Shown: positions 51,137 to 59,823, counted from the stretch's first letter. The stretch is 64,000 nt of DNA from Streptomyces sp. NRRL F-6492 (GCF_001280125.1 NZ_LGEG01000080.1:51116-115115); one strand, 5' to 3'. Numbers and translations are program-made. Notes: a model not told the origin generated them from the sequence alone.

Positions 51137-51994
51137 CTAGGACGCGCCCCCGCCCCACGTCTCCGACGCGAACGCGGCGAAGGAGCGCGGCTCGCGGCCC
51201 AGGACCCGCTTCACCCCGTCCGTGGCCGAGGAGTTGTGGCCGTCGAGGAGCGTCGTGAACAGGGCCGCGAGCCAGGCCGCCTCGGCGGCCGGCAGCCCGA
51301 AGCCGGTGAGCAGGTCCGCGTAGGCGGCCTCCGGCACCGCCCGGTAGACCACCGGGCGGCCCGAGGCGCGCGCGATCTCCGCCGCCACCTCCGCGAAGCC
51401 CACCGGGCGCGGCCCGGTCACCTCGTGCACCAGACCCGCGTGACCGTCCGCCGCCAGGGTCTCCACGACGACGTCCGCCAGGTCGTCCACGTCGATGAAC
51501 GGCTCGGCCGTGTCCCCGGCCGGGAAGACGACCTCGCCCTCCGCGACCCCCTGCGCGAGCAACCCCTCGGAGAAGTTCTGCGCGAAGAACGAGGCCCGTA
51601 CGACGGTCAGTCCGGCCCCGGCCCCGTCCCCCTCCCCGGCGGCCGCCGTACGGAGGGCGTCCTCCGCCGCCACGGCCGTGGGCTCCCCGCGCCCGGAGAG
51701 GAGCGTGATCCGCCGCACCCCGTGCTCCGCGGCCAGCCGGCCGAAGGCCTCCATCGCCTCCACCGCGCCGGGGGCGGCCAGGTCGGGGTAGTAGGCCACG
51801 TACGCGGCGTCCGCGCCCCGCAGCGCCGGCGCCCAGGTCGCCGGGTCCTCCCAGTCGAAGCGGGTCGTGCCGGTACGGGACCCGGCGCGGACCGTCGCCC
51901 CGCGCGCCGCGAGCCGTTCGGCCACGCGCCGCCCGGTCTTGCCGGAGGCGCTCGTCACCAGGACCGTCTGTGTGTTCCGCGTGTGCGTCGTCAT
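51137..51994 (-). CDS. NAD(P)-binding NmrA-like protein
   Basis: 285 residues, short-chain dehydrogenase-like Rossmann fold of the NmrA/YtfG type: 'TVLVTSASGKTGRRVAERLAARGATVRAGSR' (dinucleotide loop), 'ITLLSGRGEPTA', 'VVRASFFAQNFSEGLL' and 'FIDVDDLADVVVETL'. Members act as quinone or isoprenoid reductases or as redox sensors, often without the YxxxK pair, which is also not evident here. It is divergent from an AraC regulator with 95 bp between the genes, a common pairing. Confidence 0.88.
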   Translation of the reverse strand: MTTHTRNTQTVLVTSASGKTGRRVAERLAARGATVRAGSRTGTTRFDWEDPATWAPALRGADAAYVAYYPDLAAPGAVEAMEAFGRLAAEHGVRRITLLSGRGEPTAVAAEDALRTAAAGEGDGAGAGLTVVRASFFAQNFSEGLLAQGVAEGEVVFPAGDTAEPFIDVDDLADVVVETLAADGHAGLVHEVTGPRPVGFAEVAAEIARASGRPVVYRAVPEAAYADLLTGFGLPAAEAAWLAALFTTLLDGHNSSATDGVKRVLGREPRSFAAFASETWGGGAS

Positions 51995-52037
51995 GGCCCA
52001 AGACTCCCGCCCACGGGCCCGCGGGCCCATGTCGCAC

Positions 52038-52067
52038 CGTCTCACGTCCCTGCGCGTGCGTCTCACG
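52038..52067. promoter_or_regulatory. Direct repeats CGTCTCACG-N12-CGTCTCACG (AraC-type site)
   Basis: Two identical 9-bp copies at 52038-52046 and 52059-52067, start to start 21 bp, exactly two helical turns. They lie between the NmrA-like gene and the AraC gene, next to the AraC -10 box (TAGGCT, 52076-52081). This geometry is typical for the two helix-turn-helix units of AraC proteins. Confidence 0.55.
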
Positions 52068-52089
52068 CGCTCGCCTAGGCTTGCGGACC

Positions 52090-53022
52090 ATGGACCCACT
52101 CGCCGGACTCCTCGACGGGCCCCGCGCCAAGGGCGCCTTCCTGCTCCGCATGGTCATGGAGCCGCCGTGGTCCGTCCGCGTCGAGGACGGCGCCCCGCTC
52201 TGCCTGATGTGCGTCACCGGCGGCGAGACCTGGATCGCCCCCGGGACCGGCGCGCCCGTCCTGCTGCGCCCCGGGGACATCGCCGTCGTCCGGGGCCCCG
52301 AGCCGTACACCGTCGCCGACGCCCCCGGCACCCCGCCCCGCGCCCTGATCGGCCCCGGGGGCGACTGCACCACCCTCACCGGGGAGCCCCTCGACCAGAG
52401 CATGCGGCTCGGCGTCCGCACCTGGGGCAACGCCCCCGACGGCGGCACCACCGTCCTCGTCGGCACCTACCGGATGGACGGCGAGGTCGGCCGCCGGCTC
52501 CTCGACGCCCTGCCCGGCTTCCTCCACCTGCCCGCCGACGGGTGGCACTGCCCCCTCGTGCCCTTCCTCGACGAGGAGGTCTCCCGCGACGAACCCGGCC
52601 AGAGCGCCGTCCTCGACCGGGTCCTCGACCTGCTGCTCATCTCCGCCGTCCGCGCCTGGTTCTCCCGCCCCGGCGCCGAAGCCCCCGCCTGGTACCGGGC
52701 GATGGGCGACCCGGTGGTCGGCCGGGCGCTCCGGCTGCTCCAGGACGACCCCGCCCACCCCTGGACCGTCGCCTCGCTCGCCGCGGGGACGGGGGCGTCC
52801 CGGGCCGCGCTCGCCCGCCGGTTCACCGCCCTCGTCGGGGAGCCCCCGATGGCGTACCTCACCGGCTGGCGGCTCGCGCTCGCCGCCGACCTGCTGCGCG
52901 GGACGGACGCCACCGTCGAGTCCGTCGCCCGACAGGTCGGCTACAGCGGCGCGTTCGCCCTGAGCGCCGCCTTCAAACGGGTCCGGGGCCTCAGCCCGCA
53001 GGAGCACCGCGCCGGGGTGTGA
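52090..53022 (+). CDS. AraC-family regulator with cupin N-terminus
   Basis: 310 residues. The cupin_6-type sensor domain (about 1-185) opens 'DPLAGLLDGPRAKGAFLLRMVMEPPWSVRVEDGAPLCLMCV'. The DNA-binding domain (about 205-310) has HTH 1 'WTVASLAAGTGASRAALARRFTALVG' and HTH 2 'ESVARQVGYSGAFALSAAFKRVRGLSPQEHR'. TAGGCT stands 8 bases before the ATG. Predicted to control the divergent NAD(P)-binding protein through the direct repeats in the shared promoter. Confidence 0.93.
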   Translation: MDPLAGLLDGPRAKGAFLLRMVMEPPWSVRVEDGAPLCLMCVTGGETWIAPGTGAPVLLRPGDIAVVRGPEPYTVADAPGTPPRALIGPGGDCTTLTGEPLDQSMRLGVRTWGNAPDGGTTVLVGTYRMDGEVGRRLLDALPGFLHLPADGWHCPLVPFLDEEVSRDEPGQSAVLDRVLDLLLISAVRAWFSRPGAEAPAWYRAMGDPVVGRALRLLQDDPAHPWTVASLAAGTGASRAALARRFTALVGEPPMAYLTGWRLALAADLLRGTDATVESVARQVGYSGAFALSAAFKRVRGLSPQEHRAGV

Positions 53023-53029
53023 GACGACG

Positions 53030-53056
53030 CCCGGCCGGCTCCTCGACCCGGCCGGG
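53030..53056. terminator. Terminator between araC-type gene and lectin gene
   Basis: CCCGGCCGG and CCGGCCGGG form a perfect 9-bp stem over a 9-base loop between two convergent genes. Confidence 0.7.
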
Positions 53057-53059
53057 GGC

Positions 53060-53524
53060 TCAGGACACCGGCTCCAGCCGCCACCACTGGAACGGGGAGT
53101 CGGTGTCCTCCCACTGCCGCACGTCCCCGCCGTCCTCCTCCGAGCCGTCCGCGACCTCCAGGAACAACCCGCTGACGAAACTCACGAGGGTCACGGTGCC
53201 GGGCGACTGGAGGTCCTGCTCGATGATCCACTCCTGCGCGCCGAAGTTGTTCGCCCGCCACTGCTGGACGCGCGCGCCGTTCTCCGTGGACGCGTTCGCG
53301 ACGTCGAGCCGTTTCCCGCTGGCCGCGTTGACCAGGTGGTAGAGCCCGCCGCCGTTCGGCACCGCCGTGATGTGCCAGTGCTGCCCGGGAGTTCCGTTCC
53401 CGGCGCCCTGCTGCACCTTCGCGCCCGCGCGCGAGGACCCCTCGTACACCTCCAGGAGCAGCCCGCTGGCCACGTTCCGCACCCGGTAGAGGCCCTCCTC
53501 CACGAGCTCCGGCACACCGCTCAC
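53060..53524 (-). CDS. Ricin-type beta-trefoil (lectin-like) protein
   Basis: 154 residues from GTG 53524 (GAGGAG upstream). One complete beta-trefoil with three repeats and their QxW marks: 'QHWHITAVPNGGGLYHLVNAASGKRLDVAN', 'QEWIIEQD' and 'QWWRLEPVS'. No signal peptide or catalytic module, so it would be a cytoplasmic carbohydrate-binding or scaffold protein unless exported by another route. Ligand unknown. Most family members in streptomycetes are secreted and fused to glycosidases, so a free form is notable. Confidence 0.87.
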   Translation of the reverse strand: MSGVPELVEEGLYRVRNVASGLLLEVYEGSSRAGAKVQQGAGNGTPGQHWHITAVPNGGGLYHLVNAASGKRLDVANASTENGARVQQWRANNFGAQEWIIEQDLQSPGTVTLVSFVSGLFLEVADGSEEDGGDVRQWEDTDSPFQWWRLEPVS

Positions 53525-53648
53525 CGCACCGACTCCTCACTCTTCGCCGACCGATCGGGACACGCGGCGCCACGGCCGCGACCGGCCCCCCACGGGCCGC
53601 CCCCGACTCTACGTCCGGAGTCCGGCGACGGGCTCCGGACGGGCCCCC

Positions 53649-55136
53649 TCACGGGGGGTCGGGCAGCGCCAGGCACAGGGCGTCCAGGGCCGCCGCGAAG
53701 GCGTGTTCCGGCGGTGTGCCGTAGCCGACGACCAGGCCGTCGCGCGGTGGCATCGCGCTGTCGGGATGGCGGTAGGGGCGCAGTCCTTCGAGGGCGAGCC
53801 CCTGCCGCCTGGCCGCGCGCAGCGCCGCCTCCTCGGTCCCCTCCGGGAGTTCGAGCACGGCGTGCAGCCCGGCCGCGATGCCGCTGACCCGGATGTGCGG
53901 GGCGCGTTCGGCGAGGGTGCGCACCAGCAGGTCGCGGCGGCCCCGGTAGCGCTGCCGCATGCGCCGCAGGTGCCGGTCGTACGCGCCGTGCGCGACGAAG
54001 TCGGCCAGGGTGAGCTGGTCGACGACCCCCGCCCACATCTCCCGCGCCCCCTTGGCGGCGACGACGTCGTCGACGAGCCACCCCGGCAGCACCATCCAGC
54101 CCGTCCGCAGGGCCGGCGACAGGCTCTTGCCCGCCGAGCCGATGTAGACGACCCGGTCGGGATCGAGCCCCTGCACGGCGCCGACCGGCTGCCGGTCGTA
54201 GCGGAACTCGCCGTCGTAGTCGTCCTCCACCACCAGACCGCCCGAGGAGCGGGCCCAGTCGACGACGGCCGCCCGGCGCTCCGGGTGCAGGGGGCCGCCG
54301 GTGGGGAACTGGTGCGCGGGGGTGAGCAGGACGGCCCGCGCGCGGGTGCCGGACAGTTCGCCGACGTGCGCCCCCCGGGAGTCGACCGTCAGCGGCACCG
54401 TGGACCGGCCGGTCTCCTCCAGGACGCCCCGGTGGAACGCAAGCCCGTACGACTCGACCGCGACCGGCCCCTCCAGGAGGCCGCCGAGCAGCCGCAGCCC
54501 GTGGGCGAAACCGGAGCAGACCACGATCCGGTCGGGCTCGGCACGCACCCCCCGGGCACGCGCCAGGTACTCCGCGAGCGCCTCCCGCAGCTCCGGCCTG
54601 CCCCGCGGATCGCCGACCCCGAAGGCGTCGTGGGGGGCGGCGACGACGGCCCGGCGGGCGGAGGCGAGCCAGGCGGTACGGGGGAAGGCGGTCGCGTCGG
54701 GGGAGGTGGGCATCAGGTCGTGCAGGACCCGGCGCGGGGTCATGCGCCGCGGTCCGGACGCCCGGCCGGAGGGGGCGGCGGCACGCCGGGCGACCTGGGT
54801 GCCGGAGCCCTGGCGGGCGGTGAGCCAGCCCTCCTCGACCAGTTCGGCGTAGGCGGCGGCGACGGTGTTGCGGGCGATGCCCAGGTCGTGGGCGAGGCCG
54901 CGGTAGGGCGGCAGCCGGGTGCCGGGGGCGAGCCGGCCGGAACGGACCGCCTCCCGCAGGGCGTTCATGAGCCGGCTCCGCAGGCTTCCCCCGCCCGACA
55001 GCTCCAGGTGGAGGTCGGTCCCCGCGACCGGGCCTCCCGGAACGTCCGCGCCGGGATCCGGCGGCGCCTGCGCGCCGGATCCCGGCCGGGGAGCGGAGTC
55101 GGGGGGCGCCGGACGATTGGCCCGTGTTTCTGCCAT
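53649..55136 (-). CDS. MocR/PdxR-type regulator (GntR HTH plus aminotransferase domain)
   Basis: 495 residues. GntR winged helix (about 50-115): 'RLAPGTRLPPYRGLAHDLGIARNTVAAAYAELVEEGWLTARQGSG'. The fold-type-I aminotransferase domain (about 135-490) keeps the PLP lysine in 'YIGSAGKSLSPALRTGWMVLP' and Asp in 'VVEDDYDGEFRYDRQP'. MocR proteins sense PLP, amines or amino acids. TAGGGT lies 8 bases before the ATG. It faces the AhpD-like gene across 46 bp, with overlapping promoters. Confidence 0.93.
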   Translation of the reverse strand: MAETRANRPAPPDSAPRPGSGAQAPPDPGADVPGGPVAGTDLHLELSGGGSLRSRLMNALREAVRSGRLAPGTRLPPYRGLAHDLGIARNTVAAAYAELVEEGWLTARQGSGTQVARRAAAPSGRASGPRRMTPRRVLHDLMPTSPDATAFPRTAWLASARRAVVAAPHDAFGVGDPRGRPELREALAEYLARARGVRAEPDRIVVCSGFAHGLRLLGGLLEGPVAVESYGLAFHRGVLEETGRSTVPLTVDSRGAHVGELSGTRARAVLLTPAHQFPTGGPLHPERRAAVVDWARSSGGLVVEDDYDGEFRYDRQPVGAVQGLDPDRVVYIGSAGKSLSPALRTGWMVLPGWLVDDVVAAKGAREMWAGVVDQLTLADFVAHGAYDRHLRRMRQRYRGRRDLLVRTLAERAPHIRVSGIAAGLHAVLELPEGTEEAALRAARRQGLALEGLRPYRHPDSAMPPRDGLVVGYGTPPEHAFAAALDALCLALPDPP

Positions 55137-55144
55137 GGAAATGC

Positions 55145-55176
55145 ACCCTATCGTGGGCCGTTTCCGCTCGTAGGGT
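55145..55176. promoter_or_regulatory. Face-to-face promoters of the MocR and AhpD-like genes
   Basis: ACCCTA (55145-55150, a minus-strand TAGGGT) and TAGGGT (55171-55176, plus strand) are only 20 bp apart, so each promoter's -35 region overlaps the other's -10. Both genes then start 6-8 bases past their -10. Binding of the MocR protein here would affect both directions. Confidence 0.55.
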
Positions 55177-55182
55177 CATGGC

Positions 55183-55635
55183 ATGACAACGTTTCAGGTA
55201 CCCCAGCGCATGGACTTCCCCGCCGTCGCCCCCAAGGTCTTCAAGGCCGTCCTCGCCCTCGACGCCGCCGCCCGCGAGGGCCTCGACCCGGTCCTCCTCG
55301 AACTGGTGCAGATCCGCACCGCCCAGATCAACCGCTGCGCGTACTGCCTCGACTACCACACGTCCGACGCCCGCAAGGCGGGCGAGAGCGAGGAGCGCAT
55401 CCACCAGCTCCCCGCCTGGGAGGAGTCGAGCCTCTACACCGAGAAGGAGCGGGCCGCCCTGGCACTGACCGAGGCCGTCACCCTGCTGCCCGGGGGAGTG
55501 CCGGACGGGGTCTACGACGAGGCCGCCCGGCACTTCGGGGAGAAGGAACTCGCCCAGCTCGTCGCCCTGATCCTCACCGCCAACGCGTGGAACCGCATGA
55601 ACGTCGCCACGCGCAGGACCCCCGGCGCCGCGTAG
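55183..55635 (+). CDS. AhpD-like carboxymuconolactone decarboxylase family protein
   Basis: 150 residues of the all-helical AhpD/CMD fold. The redox CxxC with a following His is 'INRCAYCLDYHTSDARKAG', as in alkylhydroperoxidase AhpD partners. 'LALTEAVTLLPGGVPDGVYDEAARHFGEKELAQLVALILTANAWNRMNVATR' is the conserved second half. Likely a peroxidase or thiol-redox protein. Leaderless start probable (TAGGGT, 6-base gap). Probably controlled by the divergent MocR regulator. Confidence 0.92.
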   Translation: MTTFQVPQRMDFPAVAPKVFKAVLALDAAAREGLDPVLLELVQIRTAQINRCAYCLDYHTSDARKAGESEERIHQLPAWEESSLYTEKERAALALTEAVTLLPGGVPDGVYDEAARHFGEKELAQLVALILTANAWNRMNVATRRTPGAA

Positions 55636-55637
55636 CC

Positions 55638-55690
55638 GGCCCCGGCACGCCCGGGGGGGGTGTCTGCCACCCCCGAGGGGCGCCGGGGCC
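55638..55690. terminator. Nested hairpin between the AhpD-like and aldo-keto reductase genes
   Basis: An outer 9-bp stem GGCCCCGGC/GCCGGGGCC encloses an inner stem of G-run/C-run pairs (GGGGGGTG with CACCCCC). The flanking genes converge. Confidence 0.7.
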
Positions 55691-55736
55691 CGCCGACACG
55701 GCCCCGGCGCCCCCGGCGCGCTCCGTACCCGTACGG

Positions 55737-56582
55737 TCAGGCGCCGACGCTGAACTCCGCCGGGTCCGGGCCGAGGCGCCGGTTCTCGTCGAGGGCGGCG
55801 ATCCCGGCCAGGTCCTCGTCGTCCAGCTCGAAGCCGAAGACGTCGATGTTCTCGGCGATCCGCGAGGGGGTGACCGACTTCGGGATCACCACGTTCCCCA
55901 GCTGGAGGTGCCAGCGCAGCACCACCTGCGCCGGGGTCCGGCCGTGCTTCTGCGCGATCGCGACGATCGCCGGGACCTCCAGGAGCCCCTTGCCCTGACC
56001 GAGCGGCGACCACGCCTCGGTCACGACGCCGTGCCGGGCGTGCGCCTCGCGCGAGGCCTGCTGGGAGAGCTGCGGGTGCAGCTCGATCTGGTTGACGGCG
56101 GGCACGACCGAGGTCTCGCCGATCAGCCGCTCCAGGTGCTCCGGGAGGAAGTTCGAGACGCCGATCGCCCGGGCGCGCCCGTCCGCGAGGATCTTCTCGA
56201 AGGCCCGGTACGTGTCGACGTACGCGTCCTTCGCCGGCACCGGCCAGTGGATCAGGTACAGGTCGACGTGGTCGAGGCCCAGCTTGTCGAGGGAGGCGTC
56301 GAAGGCGCGCAGCGTCGTGTCGTAGCCCTGCTCGCTGTTCCACAGCTTGGTGGTGACGAACAGGTCCTCGCGGGCGATCCCGGACCGGGCGACGGCACGG
56401 CCGGTGCCCCGCTCGTTCTCGTAGATCGCGGCGGTGTCGATCGAGCGGTAGCCGGCCTCCAGGGCGGTCGCCACGGCCTTCTCCGCCTCGTCGTCCGGCA
56501 CCTGCCAGACGCCGAAGCCCAGCTGCGGCATCGGCACGCCGTTGTTCAGGGTGACCTGGGGAACCTTGCTGTCCGTGCTCAC
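55737..56582 (-). CDS. Aldo/keto reductase
   Basis: 281 residues from GTG 56582. (beta/alpha)8 NADPH oxidoreductase of the 2,5-diketo-D-gluconate reductase type. 'DTAAIYENERGTGRAVARSG' holds the catalytic Asp and Tyr, 'FVTTKLWN' the Lys, 'YLIHWPVP' the His. 'AIGVSNF' and 'NQIELHP' are family signatures, and 'VIPKSVTPSRIAENIDVF' binds the NADPH phosphate. It reduces carbonyl compounds; the physiological substrate is unknown. Confidence 0.93.
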   Translation of the reverse strand: MSTDSKVPQVTLNNGVPMPQLGFGVWQVPDDEAEKAVATALEAGYRSIDTAAIYENERGTGRAVARSGIAREDLFVTTKLWNSEQGYDTTLRAFDASLDKLGLDHVDLYLIHWPVPAKDAYVDTYRAFEKILADGRARAIGVSNFLPEHLERLIGETSVVPAVNQIELHPQLSQQASREAHARHGVVTEAWSPLGQGKGLLEVPAIVAIAQKHGRTPAQVVLRWHLQLGNVVIPKSVTPSRIAENIDVFGFELDDEDLAGIAALDENRRLGPDPAEFSVGA

Positions 56583-56805
56583 GTGAGGGAGATCCTTACG
56601 TCGTGTGAGGTCGTACGGGGTACTCCCAGCGTCAACGATCACGGGCCGCTCCGCATTCCGCGAGACGCGTTCCGGTTGTCCGGCCGCGTCCCCGTCCCGG
56701 CCGCGCGGGGCTCCGCTCCGGCCGTGCGGGACCTCCCGTCCCCGGAGTACGGGGCCCGCCCGGGCCGTACGGGACCCGTCCCGGCCCCGCGGGACCTCCC
56801 CCGCC

Positions 56806-58629
56806 TCAGCCGTACAGCGCCGCGACCTCCGTCGCGTACGCCCGCTCGATCGCCCTCCGCTTCAGCTTCAGGGAGGGGGTGAGCAGCCCGTGCTCCTCGC
56901 TGAAGGGGTGCGCCAGGATCCGGAAGGTCCGGATCGACTCGGCCTGCGAGACCAGGGTGTTCGCCGCGACCACGCCCCGCCGGATCTCCGTCTCCAGGGC
57001 CGGGTCGCGCACCAGCTCGGCCGGGGCGAGCGGCGGCCGCCCCTGCATCGCGAGCCAGTGCTCCACCGCCTCCTGGTCGATCGTCACCAGGGCCGCGACG
57101 TACGGCCGGTCGTTGCCGACGACGATGCACTGGGCGATCAGCGGATGCGCCCGCACCCGCTCCTCCAGGGCCCCGGGCGCGACGCTCTTGCCGCCCGACG
57201 TCACCAGGATCTCCTTCTTGCGCCCGGTGATCGTCAGATAGCCGTCCTCGTCGAGGCTGCCGATGTCCCCGGTGGCCAGCCACCCGTCGCTGAGGACGGC
57301 GGCGGTCGACTCGGGGTCGTTGAGGTAGCCGGAGAAGACCTGGCCGCCGTGCAGCCACACCTCCCCGTCCTCCGCGATGTGCACCGTCGTCCCCGGCACC
57401 GGCTGCCCGACCGTGCCGTACTTGATCCGCTCGGGCGGGTTCCCCGTGGCCGCCGCCGACGACTCGGTGAGCCCGTACCCCTCGAAGACCGTGACCCCCG
57501 CGCCCGCGAAGAAGAGGCCCAGCCGGCGGTCCATGGCCGAACCGCCCGACATCGCGTGCCGGACCCGCCCGCCCAGGGCCCCGCGGACCTTCCCGTACAC
57601 CGTCTTCTCGAAGAACTGGTGCTGCACGCGCAGCGCCGCCGACGGGCCCGGCCCGCGCCCGAACGCCTTCTGCTCCAGCGCCTCCGCGTACGCCACCGCC
57701 ACTTCCACGGCCTTGTCGAAGGGCCCCGCCCTCCCCTCGCCCTCCGCCCTGCGCCGCGCCGCGTGGAAGACCTTCTCGAAGACGTACGGCACGGCCAGGA
57801 CGAAGCTCGGCCGGAAGGCCGCCAGGTCGGGGAGCAGTTCGGCCGCCGCCATCACGGGCTGGTGCCCCAGCTTCACCCCGCCCCGGACCGCCGCGACCTC
57901 CACCATCCGCCCGAAGACGTGCGCCAGCGGCAGGAACAGCAGCGTCGAGGCCGGTTCCCCCGGCCGGGAGCGGAACACCGACTCCCAGCGGCCCGTCACC
58001 ATGTCCGTCTCGAACATCAGGTGCGAGTGGGTGATCACACAGCCCTTGGGGCGGCCGGTCGTCCCCGAGGTGTAGATCACCGTCGCCACCGTCTCGGGGG
58101 TCACCGCCCGCCGGTGCCGGTGCACGACCTCCTCGTCGATGCCGGCCCCCGCCGCCGTCACCTCCGCGACCGCGCCCGCGTCCAGCTGCCACAGCCGCCG
58201 CAGCAGGGGCAGCCGGTCGATCACCGAGCCGATCGTCATGGCGTGGTCCTCGTGCTCCACCACGCACGCCGTGACCTCGGCGTCGTGCAGCATCCAGAGG
58301 ACCTGGTCGGCGGAGGAGGTCGGATAGACCGGCACGGGCTGCGCGCCCAGCGTCCACAGGGCGAAGTCGAAGAGCGTCCACTCGTACCGGGTGCGGGCCA
58401 TGATCGCGACCCGGTCGCCGAACCGCACCCCCTCCGCGACCAGCCCCTTCGCGAGGCCCACGACCTCGTCCCGGAACCGGGCGGCCGTCACGTCCCGCCA
58501 CTGTCCGTCCGGCCCCTTGCGGCCGAGGGCGATCCGGTCCGGGTCGGCCGCGGCGTGCGCGAACACGGCGTCCGCCAGACCGCCGATCTGAGGCGCCGCC
58601 TCGACGGGCGGCACGGTGAACTCGCGCAC
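56806..58629 (-). CDS. Long-chain acyl-CoA synthetase (AMP-forming)
   Basis: 607 residues from GTG 58629 (GAGGAG upstream). ANL-superfamily enzyme activating fatty acids with ATP and CoA. A3 P-loop 'VIYTSGTTGRPKGCVITHSHL', A5-like 'FEGYGLTESSAAATGNPP', A7 'GWLATGDIGSLDEDGYLTITGRKKEILVTSGGKSVAP' and the C-terminal lysine region 'SLKLKRRAIERAYATEV'. 'LLFLPLAHVFGRMVEVAAV' is typical of the FadD15-type subgroup. It works at the inner face of the membrane in fatty acid uptake or remodelling. Confidence 0.92.
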   Translation of the reverse strand: MREFTVPPVEAAPQIGGLADAVFAHAAADPDRIALGRKGPDGQWRDVTAARFRDEVVGLAKGLVAEGVRFGDRVAIMARTRYEWTLFDFALWTLGAQPVPVYPTSSADQVLWMLHDAEVTACVVEHEDHAMTIGSVIDRLPLLRRLWQLDAGAVAEVTAAGAGIDEEVVHRHRRAVTPETVATVIYTSGTTGRPKGCVITHSHLMFETDMVTGRWESVFRSRPGEPASTLLFLPLAHVFGRMVEVAAVRGGVKLGHQPVMAAAELLPDLAAFRPSFVLAVPYVFEKVFHAARRRAEGEGRAGPFDKAVEVAVAYAEALEQKAFGRGPGPSAALRVQHQFFEKTVYGKVRGALGGRVRHAMSGGSAMDRRLGLFFAGAGVTVFEGYGLTESSAAATGNPPERIKYGTVGQPVPGTTVHIAEDGEVWLHGGQVFSGYLNDPESTAAVLSDGWLATGDIGSLDEDGYLTITGRKKEILVTSGGKSVAPGALEERVRAHPLIAQCIVVGNDRPYVAALVTIDQEAVEHWLAMQGRPPLAPAELVRDPALETEIRRGVVAANTLVSQAESIRTFRILAHPFSEEHGLLTPSLKLKRRAIERAYATEVAALYG

Positions 58630-58945
58630 TGACCTGCTCCTCGACGGCTCGATGGCTGAAAAAGCCCGTTGGTCGCTCTCCGCACGGCGCGGGTGACGGT
58701 ACCCCACCCGACTGCCCGGCGGGAGGACCTTCACCAAGCCGGGACATTCACCGTTCCCACAGGTCAGAATGGGTGGAGGAGCCAAGTCGGAGGCGCGGCG
58801 GGGGTATTGCGTACCACCCGGTACGTCCGCCGGGCGCGAATCTCCACGGAATCTGTACGGACCGCTCACGCGGGGGCGCCGGACGCCGGGCGGGAGGCTC
58901 CGGCGGCGGGGGCGCCGGACGCCCGGCGCCGGGCGGGAGGCTCCG
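58630..58945. other. Gap upstream of the acyl-CoA synthetase with repeats
   Basis: No gene is visible in these 316 bases. It contains a 16-bp palindrome CGTACC-ACCC-GGTACG (58810-58825), and two imperfect copies of a 32-38 bp GC-rich segment (58871-58902 and 58907-58944) that stop at the LysR 3' end. TACCGT on the minus strand (58701-58696) is a possible -10 box for the synthetase gene. Confidence 0.6.
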
Positions 58946-59812
58946 TCAGCGCGGGCGGTGCAGCCGGTCGCCGCCCGCCAGGATCGCCTCCGCGAGCGCG
59001 TCGGCCGCCTCCTGCGTCTCCCCGCCCCGGCGCCCCTTCCGCAGGACGAAGCCCACCTCGCCGAGGTCCGGGAGCCCCGCCCGGGCCGGCACCGGGACGA
59101 GCCCCGGCGGCACCAGGCCCCGGGTGTGCGCCATCACCCCGAGCCCCGCGCGGGCCGCGGCCACGTTCGCGCTCAGACTGGAACTCGTACAGGCGATCCG
59201 CCACGCCCGGCCCTGCGCCTCCAGCGCCTCCAGGGCCCGCGCCCGGGTGATCCCCGGCGGCGGGTACAGGATGAGCGGCACCGGCCGGTCCGGCTCGATC
59301 CGCAGCCCCGGCGACCCGATCCAGACCAGGGAGTCCTCCCAGACGAGGCGGCCCCCGCTCTCCGTGCCCCGCCGCTTGGCGAGGATCAGATCGAGCCGGC
59401 CGGCCGCGAGCCGGGCCTGGAGCGTCCCCGACAGCTCGACCGTCAGCTCCAGGTCGACCTCGGGGTGCTCGCGCCGGAAGGACTCCAGGATCTCCGGCAG
59501 CCGGGTCGTCACGAAGTCCTCCGACGCGCCGAACCGCAGCCGCCCGCGCAGCCGCGTCCCGCCGAAGAACGCCGCCGCCCGCTCGTGCGCCTGGAGGATC
59601 GTCCGCGCGAAGCCGAGCATCGCCTCGCCGTCCTCGGTCAGCTCCACGCGGTGCGTGTCCCGGCTGAAGAGCGGCCGCCCGGTCGCCTCCTCAAGCCGCC
59701 GCACGTGCTGGCTGACGGTCGACTGGCGCAGCCCGAGCCGGTCCGCGGCCCGCGTGAAGCTCAGCGTCTGGGCCACGGCGAGGAAGGTGCGCAGCTGGGT
59801 GGGCTCGTACAC
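58946..59812 (-). CDS. LysR-family transcriptional regulator
   Basis: 288 residues from GTG 59812. Helix-turn-helix (about 1-60): 'LRTFLAVAQTLSFTRAADRLGLRQSTVSQHVRRLEEATGRPLFSR'. The substrate-binding domain follows from about 90 ('LRGRLRFGASEDFVTTRLPEILESFRREHPEVDLEL'). It diverges from the SBF-type transporter gene and a T-N11-A palindrome lies directly upstream, so it probably regulates that transporter and itself. Confidence 0.93.
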   Translation of the reverse strand: MYEPTQLRTFLAVAQTLSFTRAADRLGLRQSTVSQHVRRLEEATGRPLFSRDTHRVELTEDGEAMLGFARTILQAHERAAAFFGGTRLRGRLRFGASEDFVTTRLPEILESFRREHPEVDLELTVELSGTLQARLAAGRLDLILAKRRGTESGGRLVWEDSLVWIGSPGLRIEPDRPVPLILYPPPGITRARALEALEAQGRAWRIACTSSSLSANVAAARAGLGVMAHTRGLVPPGLVPVPARAGLPDLGEVGFVLRKGRRGGETQEAADALAEAILAGGDRLHRPR

Positions 59813-59823
59813 GGGGCGAGGTT

